Shown here piece after piece: positions 56,468 through 64,000 of a stretch of 64,000 nucleotides of DNA. The position numbers and the translations under genes are program-made. This DNA comes from Progne subis subis (lineage: Eukaryota > Chordata > Aves > Passeriformes > Hirundinidae): the NCBI GenBank assembly GCA_022316685.1, contig JAKJHU010000023.1, positions 7,613,192 to 7,677,191 on the forward strand, written 5' to 3'. Positions within the stretch are counted from its first letter, which is position 1. Each line of letters begins with the position of its first letter. The notes beneath the pieces were generated by a model that saw only the letters and a list, made by a program, of their open reading frames with translations, made no database searches and was not told the origin of the DNA.

Positions 56468-57137
56468 TGTCTCGGTTTGAAAAAGACAGGTGTCTGCTAG
56501 GGAGAGGCAGGCCTCCCTAGGAATGAGGAATTCAAATGCTTCTCTCCGTGTTATTATAATTTGGAAGATTAAAAAAAAAACCTTTTCAGTCAGAGCTATG
56601 GGGAAAAGAAATAACAGTCCTTTACTAGTAAATATAACAGGACAGACAAACAACAACAGCACTTATAATAACAGTAAAACAGAACCAAGAACCCTGAGGG
56701 CAAACGGTGGCAAAGTCCGTCGCTGATGGCTGCAAGCTGGAAGCGATGGATTGTCCTCGGCAGGCAGGGGGTGCCCCGGCAGGCAAAGTGGGCAGTGCCG
56801 GAGAACCCGCAGCGGCTGGACCCCGGGCTGACCCAAAATCCAGCAGGACAGCAAAGGAACTCCGAATTCCTGGGCACTCTAACAGATGGTAGAATTCCCA
56901 GGACCAGACTCCTCCGTTAGCTGTGGACTCCAGGCAGCCAGCAGTCGCCCAGCCCTGCTCCCGGAAAACGAAGAGCAGATGAGCCCACCACCCTCAGCTC
57001 TCGGGAGCCTTTTCCCTCCCCCAAAACTAAGTGATCAACTTCCTTTGTCCGGGTTGAGCAGCCTTTAACTATCAGTATTTAGTCTCCTAGCAACTTATGG
57101 GGGGGGGAAATTCTACAGGAGAACTTAACCCTCAACA
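56468..57137. mobile_element. Solo LTR of an avian endogenous retrovirus, family C, nested in CR1
   Basis: A 670-bp element starting TGTCTCGGTTTGAAAAAGAC and ending CCCTCAACA, with perfect 5-bp duplications GTTCC at 56463-56467 and 57138-57142. Removing it restores the CR1 consensus around 'gctgtgggttccccatccct'. It resembles a passerine LTR known to me. On the minus strand 'ctagtaaaggactgttattt' resembles the R-region signal, so it is probably minus-oriented. No internal viral genes are present. Confidence 0.92.
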
Positions 57138-57276
57138 GTTCCCCATCCCTGGAAGTGTTCAGGTTGGATGGGGCCCTGAGGAAGCTGGATTAGTGGAAGG
57201 TGTCTCTGCCCATGTCAGCAGGGTTGAAACTGGATGATCTTTAAGGTCCTTTCCAATCTAAACCATTCCATGTTTT
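57138..57276 (+). repeat. CR1 LINE fragment, right part (split by LTR)
   Basis: Continuation of the CR1 copy: 'ccccatccctggaagtgttc', 'aggttggatggggccctgag', 'ggattagtggaaggtgtctc', 'gatgatctttaaggtccttt', ending at 'aaaccattccatg'. The CR1 3' end is thus complete. Its first five bases are the duplicated target. Confidence 0.94.
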
Positions 57277-59833
57277 TGAGCTGGTGCATCCTGCTAAATG
57301 CTGGAGACCATGTTTAGAGGTTTGTTGTAAAATCACAATTTAATGTGATTAATTTTGTCTGAATCACCATTTGGAAGTACTGATACTCCTCTGGCTCTGT
57401 AGAGATCTTAGGGAACAAGTTCCCCTGCAATAACAGTCTGTGTTTGTGCTTAATATTCTCTGTCTACGTGCTGGAAGTGTACTGTATTTATAGGATGGTT
57501 AAAGACACTAAGTACATAATGGCTATGGCTCTAGAAAAACCAGCTTCTACTAAAATTTGAGATTTTTTTTTTTATGTCTATATAGTATCTTGAAATAGAT
57601 TTCTCTCATCTTTTAATGAAAACGGCCCATTTTACAGCGTTGAGTGGTACATAAGGATTTTTTCAGTAGCACATGCAGTCTTTCAGGCTGGCATGTAAAG
57701 CTTGTACTGTTTACAGGAAAGATAAAAATAGCAGAATGAATCCACATCTGCCCAGCATCCGGAATATTATGTCAAGGACTCCGTATCTGTAGTGTGTGCA
57801 AGTCTCTTGGCTCACAGGTGATGCCCTGGCTTTATGTACACTTTATCTGCATTTGCACTTTAATAATACTGCATTTCCTCAATTAACATTTTTTCTGTGC
57901 ATAACTTACTGTGGTTTATGTGGGTCCTAAATGACAATATGTGAGTCCATCAACATAAAGAGGAAATCTATTACATAGTTATGAGGTGGGATACTTCAGT
58001 TTGGTACATAAAAGTTCCCAATGCTAATGATGGAAATGGCTCTTGATATTTGTTTTTAAGAAACATATTTGAGAAGAAATATGAGATTCAGACCAAGAAA
58101 GTCTCACTTTTTTTACATGCTGTATTTTTAAATAAAGAAAGGAACAAAGGTCTTAGTTTAACCCAGACGTAGGTGCTTTAGTGTACTGAATTTTTTTCTA
58201 TTTTAGTTCCTTGTATTTTGATTACTTTTCTTGTTATTATATTTCTTCAATAAGAAGATAAAGATCAGCATAATTTTACTTCTCTATTTTTTTTTTTTTA
58301 ATGTATGTTGTTGGCCAGTGTGTGACCTGTGGGAGATGTGCAGATTTAGCAGTTTTTTTATGTTCCCCAGCCAAGGTATTCAACATAAAATGATGGGTGA
58401 TTCTCAAATGGTTCAGTTTGGTTAACTGTCTAAAAGGTTGAAGCTTATCTAACCTCCTTGGCCTAAAAATTTATTTGACTGCAGCTGGGGAGAAAGGGAC
58501 ATATTCTTTAATTTCACATAGGCCATGTTATCCAGTTATGTAATCTATTTTTTCTGTACTTCATTCCCTTTGATTGCCTTTGATGACCCAGTGTAGGAAG
58601 TGCAGAGGTGCAGGAGAAGTTAAATAAAGTTCACTTTTCTCATTCCACATACCCACCCCCTCCAGTTACTGGCAAGGTTCAAGTTAGCTTCAGGCTTGGG
58701 CTGTTTTTTCTGCGTGCTCTCAGCTGGCTCCACTCTAATGCACTGTGGTGGAAATGGTCTTATGTGAGCCTTGGCACGCTGCTGGTACAGCAGGCAAGTG
58801 TGAACCACCTGCTTTTAATTAACTCTGCTGTGTCTGTTCTTCTCTGATACTAAATAGGGCAGAAAAATGCCCTATAGAATTAGTAGGTTCTTTGGCCCGC
58901 AGAAAGAATTTAGGAAGCAGTGTTATCCTTAATGACTCAGGATAGTGAAAAGTACGTATGATGTGAGACAGTTACTCATTATGTCTGTCTGTATCAAAAT
59001 TTTTAATATGCTGAGAGTATATAAACAGAGACAGTTATTGAACAGGTGTCCTCACATCATCTGTGACTGATAAGTGTTTTTTTTAAGTGTTCTGGATACA
59101 TAGATTTAAAGCAAGAAATGAGCAACTTCTGGAATCTTCATTTGTCTTACATCTGTGAATATAAAAAAAAGGAGATGAATGTGGATTATTTAAATACTCT
59201 TGGAGAAGTTTATAATGCTGCTTCTTTACCATTCATTTGGGTATAAAGGTTAAATGAAAAATGTTAATACTTGTCTTTTTGAGGTATGAATCAGGCATAT
59301 TGACTGTTCTGTAGATGCTTAGCTATTTTCCAGATGGAAGACTGCAGGTGCTGAATCAGAGACTATTCAAGTTCTATCTTGTACCAGGGTACAATAGGAT
59401 CATAGAAGTGAATTGCGTAGGTAAAACATTAGGAATTTTCTTCTCTCCGAAGGCATTTGGTTTATTACAAAGTACCTCTAAAATGAAGGCTCTATTTTTC
59501 CGAGTCACTGTTTCTGTTTTAGTGGGTTATTTTTTTTTTTTTTTTCCTTATGAAACTCAGAATCTTAATAGCTGCATGGTCAACAAGCCCATCTCTGAAA
59601 TCCCAGTTTATGTGACTAGGATGGCATCACACAGTAGCTGTGGGGTAGGAAGAGGCAGGCATGGAATTCAGTTTTGCGGGCAAGCATTCATCTGCTTAAG
59701 CCACGATAATGCCCTTTGCATTCCTGGATTGTTGCCAGCCTCTGCCATGGTGTCATTGCTTAACTCAGCAGGCACTGAGGCTGGTGGGCACTGCTCTGTT
59801 CCCCACGTACCCCACAGTCACTGGCCTGCTGTG

Positions 59834-60264
59834 AGCTGTTCTCTTGGGGTAATCCCAGCAGGCAGCTAAACAGCACTCACTCACTCACTGCCTCACCAGC
59901 AGGGTTGGAGACAGAACTGGCAGAGTAAAAGTGAAACAACTCATGGGTTGAGAAAGGACAGTTTACTGTGAAGCAAAAGCTGCTTGTGTTGTGTTATTTG
60001 GCACCAAGACCAGCTCAGGCTGGGGCACTGCAGCACTTGCACTGCTTCTTGTATGGCTTCTCCTCCAGTGGTTCCTGCTATATATAATAATATGTTCCTG
60101 CAGTTTTTATGACATGCAACTCAAATTCATGGTTATAAGCATATAAAGGTGTATCTATTAAAATCTGCACCCCTGCTCCCTTTGGACCAGACCATAGGAG
60201 TTAAAATGGCAATTAAAAAAAAAAAGAAGGAAAAGAAAATTTACTCTAAGCCAAAGCCAGCACA
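59834..60264. mobile_element. Degenerate solo LTR related to family A
   Basis: Shares with the 6624-7192 element the order 'cccagcaggcagctaaacag', 'cactcactcactgcc', an 'actcatgggttgagaaagga' region, 'gaagcaaaagctgc' and the 3' end 'atttactctaagccaaagcc' plus AGCACA. At about 430 bp it is shorter, with internal deletions. Possible target duplications GCTGTG lie at 59828-59833 and 60265-60270, although the expected TG start is not clean. Confidence 0.6.
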
Positions 60265-62647
60265 GCTGTGTTGAAAAAGGTTTATTAAAATGTTAAGATA
60301 TTTCAGTGTATTTTAACAATAATTAGGTAGCCAGTATCACTACCCATCTATCAGTCTGTGATAGAGATTTCACAGTATATATAAAGGAAGGATTGTTTAT
60401 CCTGAAACTTTTAGTGATTATTAGTTTTTGCTTTTTACACTGTACATGGTCAAGTGATTGATATCAACCTGAAATAGCAAATTGCTTTAATTTGTCTTTT
60501 TTTCCCATTTTACTTCTGATGGGTGCATGTTTAAATAACAGTAATTTTAAAGGTAAATACTTTGTTTTGGCACTCATAAAATAGTATCATTCAGTGTGGA
60601 TGATTATAAGAGGTGTGTACCATCTCAGCCTAGAGTATTTTTTAATACTTACAGAATTGGATTTTTTAATTATAAATGCAAATGTCTTTTGTTATATGAC
60701 ATGTAAAAAGTGAGTTTTCCTGAAATTAAGTTTTTAGCCTTTATTTCTGTCAATTCTTCTAAAGTTTAACAGTTTTTTAAAGCACTTTTCCAGGATGATA
60801 GCGTGAAGCTGGTAGCTGATACCACTGACGAGACCGATTAGCTGCAGTGACAGAGCTTCTGTCTGCTACTGTGCTAGCCCTGAGTTAGCCAGAAATTGCC
60901 AAGGTAAATATAGGTTGAGTGGTAAGGGGAAAACAGGACGATGAGAGAGAAGCTCAGAGACAGTGGATCATGTGAAAGAGGTAGGAGTTGCAGGCAGCCT
61001 TAAGCATTCATCTGCCTGAGCCACAAAACCACTGAAAAGTCTAAGATGCAAGCAATGAGATCTCTCTGAGTTCCTAACCTGGGAGCTTGAACAGTGTAAT
61101 TTTACAAAGAAATGGTATAAATACTGATGTCCTGTACCTGTCACAACTTTTATAATTCATTTATTACCAATGTGTAAATCTTGGCATGAACCATCTATGT
61201 GATTGTAGTTGGTAAGTAAAGATCTGTGACTGTGGTCCCAGAATGGGTAAATTTTTACAATCATTCCTCAAGAAAGGGAAGCTGTGTAAAGGTCTATACT
61301 GTGTGAGTTTCTAAGAGACCATGTGTGTGGACATTATCTTTCTGACTTCCACCTATCCCACTACTGTTTGTTAACTTCCTCAGACTTGAGGCTGTGTTGT
61401 TCCTGGGGCCTCCTAGCTATGGCATGAAAGGAAAAAAATTAAATAAAAGAGAAGATTAAGTCTTTTACTAGCTTTCATATTAATGACTTTGTCTTGCAGG
61501 TAAATGTAATGCTTATGTTTGGCTTGAAGGTATTTTTGCTGAAAATTTAACTCATGTATAAACTTCATCCACAGGCTGGGAGGTTAGTCAGGTTATATGA
61601 GTAAGAGAAAAGACCCTGGGCTGAAATGGTACATGCAAAAACACCTCTTAAAGAACAGTCATCCCCACAGTTGTATAATACTGAGTGCCAAAACAAACCA
61701 TATTGTAAACTGGGACTCACAAATGAACTCCCAATTTATGGAAAACTCAAGCAAGAGTTAGGTATTAGAGAGATCCCTGGAGATCTAGGTGAGGGTTTGA
61801 ATTGTGACAGTCCTTCCTTTCTCACAGAAATGTAAGTACTGATGAGGAAGATCTATAGTTCTTCTCCATTGGCCATTTTGTTGGGAGTATCCAGGGAAAC
61901 ATCTGCTGAGATGATACAGTTCTTGACTGAAATGCCTTAATGGTTAATGAAATTCTTGAAAGCAGAGCAGTGAGGCTCTGTGGAAGGGGCGTCGTGGCAC
62001 TGGACCCCTTCAGTGTGGGTGTCCTCAGTTGCCTGGACTCACCTCACGGGTGGTGGGGAGAAAGAGGCACTTTGGGCTGCTCTTCATCTCCTGAAGGAGG
62101 CTTCCAGCAGCTCAGAGGAGTGGGACTCTGAGAGTGTTTTCCTCTCTGCACTGGCAATGAAGGCAGTGACGACAGGCTCATCTGAGACCAAACACCTCCC
62201 TTGTGACTCGGACCTGCTCGCTGCTGCTGACTTTGCTTTGGAACGAGCAGCGTTTCATGAGGCTACGAGGAGTCACTTCCAGATACCTGACAAATTTCTG
62301 GTTTGGTGCTTGGAAGCAGTAAGTCTTCTTAATTTGGCATGAGAGTATGTTTAACAGTGGCCAGAAAAATAAGATACAGTCTCAAAAAGACTTGAGTTGG
62401 TTTTAATTATTTCTCTCAAATAGACAAAGAAACAAACAAAACCCAACCACCTGAAGCAAAGACTGGCAAAGTTAAAAAGTTCTGAAAGCGAAGCTTTGTC
62501 ATGGAAAATATTAAGCAATTTCTAAGCCTAGGCATGCACTGCTTACAGTGAATTATATATTTCCTAACTTCTGCAATTCAATATTTCAAGAAGAGTTCTT
62601 TGAGGATTAGTTCTCTGTTTCATTCTTTCTCTAAACTGCCAACTGTA

Positions 62648-62690
62648 AAAAAAAACCAAAAAAAAAACCACCAAAAAAAAAAAAAAAATC
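62648..62690 (+). repeat. A-rich simple repeat
   Basis: Runs of A interrupted by CC and CCACC, a low-complexity tract in MAP3K15 intron 1 with no recognisable retroposon attached. Confidence 0.9.
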
Positions 62691-64000
62691 ACAAATTATG
62701 CTATCTTCTGAGAGAGGTTATTTTCAGGTGTTTCCAATCATACAATATTTTTCTTCTTCATACTTGTGCAAAAGCATTAAAAACATTTTGAGCTTGGATG
62801 CCCTCTGTATTACATTACCTGCATTACTTTTTTGCCCATGCCAGTTCTTGTGGGTGCTGGTTGTATTCTGATTTGGCAGAGTCTGAAAGACTCTGCCTGA
62901 AGATCAGTTAAATAAACAATAAGCATAGGCATGCTTTTGGCACAATTTTTGCTTTTCTAGATCAGTAGAATTACAATGTTATTTTAATACAGTGCCCTGC
63001 CCCATTTGAATCTCAGTTTTGCTGTGAGTTTAATTATATTTAAAAAGTATCTAAACTGTTTGTTAAAGCTTTTGCTGCCAAAGGGTTTTGGAAGAGTCCT
63101 TGCTTCCATTTAACAAAATAGTTCCTAATATGCAATTTCAGGGCAAAGAATTGAAAATCTTCAGATGATGTAGCTAATGGATAAGAAAACCCCAAAACAC
63201 AAAAATAAGTGAGAACTCGGGTTACGGATCAAATCCTCCTAGCACCAGCAGTGTTGCTTACCTGCTGTAATTTGTTCTGTTCCTTTTGACTTAAGTGAGT
63301 TTCTTGGGTGATGTAATTTTTGGAATAGACATTTAGATATTAAGGAATATGTGTTAATTATAAATATGGCATAAATACTTCATTGTGGTTTAGCAAAATG
63401 AGTCATTTTGGATACTCGTTTCTCCTGAGTTGCAATAAATGCCACTGAAGCATGAAAAATATGTTCCAATTCTATTTTTAGTATGTGTTCCATGTACCAG
63501 AGGACAGATGAAAGATGCAGTATCTGTAAAGTAACACCACAGCACTAACATGATTACTGGCTGTAATGTTCAGGTCTGAATGTAACCCTATTGTGGAGTT
63601 GTTTGTATGAAAGGGGGATTTTGTACAGAATGACAAAAACCAAAGATGAGCATTTGCCTCTGTTTTGTCTGTTCTCTTGTTTTGGATGTTTGTCTGATTT
63701 TCACACTATCATCTGAGGGTTGATTTTGCTGGATAGGAATTACCAGTGAATGTTACAATCTCATACATTGCTAAGATAGCCTAAGACTAAAATTTCCAAA
63801 TGTTGCCAAAGCTAGTATTTGAAATCAAAAAGAACAAAAGATTACAGGTGAGAGCTGATCTTAAGACCAAGAAGTTTCTCTCTAGTTATGACTGAACTAC
63901 ATATTTTAAATAAATATTTGTATACTTTACTTATATTAAAATGCTGTCAGGCTCTGTGTACATGGTGCTGTGATGGTTGCATTCATCTCTAGTTTCACTC

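Larger units (their letters stand above)
43977..64000 (+). other. MAP3K15: MAP3K15 intron 1 (5' part, open at window end)
   Basis: At least 20 kb. I looked for the expected second exon (a split Asp codon followed by VAVVDMSD and later YHLGVRESF-like residues) and did not find it in any + frame, so the intron probably runs past the window. It is rich in repeats: CR1 at about 48.5-49.5, 49.7-50.0 and 56.0-57.3 kb; LTRs at 50,595-51,236, 56,468-57,137 and about 59,834-60,264; a possible LTR at about 52,620-53,140; A/T homopolymers near 51,863, 55,748, 59,529 and 62,648-62,690. Between these I recognise nothing, notably in 44,110-48,470, 53,140-55,990, 57,280-59,830 and 60,270-64,000. Confidence 0.75.

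Noticed and set aside
56596..57068. Overlapping frames in both strands at 56.6-57.1 kb
   Set aside because: They all lie inside the solo LTR at 56468-57137 and have no retroviral or host protein content.
59315..59869. 184-codon + strand frame
   Set aside because: It contains a Phe run from poly-T, has no domain resemblance, and runs into the degenerate LTR; best explained as chance.
43977..64000. Search for MAP3K15 exon 2
   Set aside because: No + strand segment encodes the expected residues with a suitable acceptor, so exon 2 is taken to lie beyond the window.
1..64000. CRISPR arrays, operons, bacterial insertion sequences, tRNA or rRNA genes
   Set aside because: Nothing with the required repeat-spacer, terminal-repeat or cloverleaf structure was seen; the sequence is vertebrate nuclear DNA.

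Overview
This window looks like nuclear DNA from a bird, most likely a songbird. It has long AT-rich introns, many CR1 LINE remnants in both orientations, several solo LTRs of types I recall from passerine genomes, and exons with GT-AG splice sites whose translations closely match vertebrate proteins. There are no bacterial-type operons, CRISPR arrays or recognisable tRNA/rRNA genes. Protein and repeat identifications come from memory of the families; no search was run.

Layout. (1) Positions 1 to about 30,525 hold the 3' half of SH3KBP1 (CIN85/Ruk) on the + strand. I can place the last eight coding exons (2285-2365, 4724-4886, 9651-9736, 21458-21567, 22875-23000, 25977-26248, 27648-27711, 29465-29506). 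Their phases join without a break into about 313 codons, covering the proline-rich segment, the capping-protein-binding (CPI) motif and the C-terminal coiled coil. The three SH3 domains lie upstream of the window. A 3' UTR of about 1 kb follows, with several AATAAA signals. (2) About 30.5 to 43.2 kb is intergenic, with two GC-richer patches, a 54-base A run next to an unexplained block, and a CR1 fragment. (3) A CpG island (about 43,180-44,110) contains the promoter, 5' UTR and first coding exon (43661-43976) of MAP3K15 (ASK3), also on the + strand. The rest of the window, to 64,000, is its first intron; exon 2 was not found. SH3KBP1 followed by MAP3K15 on the same strand matches my recollection of human Xp22.12.

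Repeats. Three solo LTRs can be delimited to the base from 5-bp target-site duplications: 6624-7192 (imperfect TSD), 50595-51236 (perfect) and 56468-57137 (perfect, and nested inside a CR1 copy that it splits). A degenerate relative of the first lies at about 59,834-60,264. CR1 fragments lie at about 1.1, 18.8, 24.0, 42.5, 48.5-49.5, 49.7 and 56.0-57.3 kb. An AT-rich minisatellite lies at 17.5 kb.

The two genes are separate transcription units: SH3KBP1 is an endocytic/cytoskeletal adaptor and MAP3K15 a stress-responsive MAP kinase kinase kinase. I see no evidence of an unknown multi-gene system. The items most worth a second look are a GC-rich patch 0.25 kb upstream of an SH3KBP1 exon with a frame-compatible candidate alternative first exon, a short upstream ORF in the MAP3K15 leader, and an orphan CpG-rich islet at 32.6 kb.
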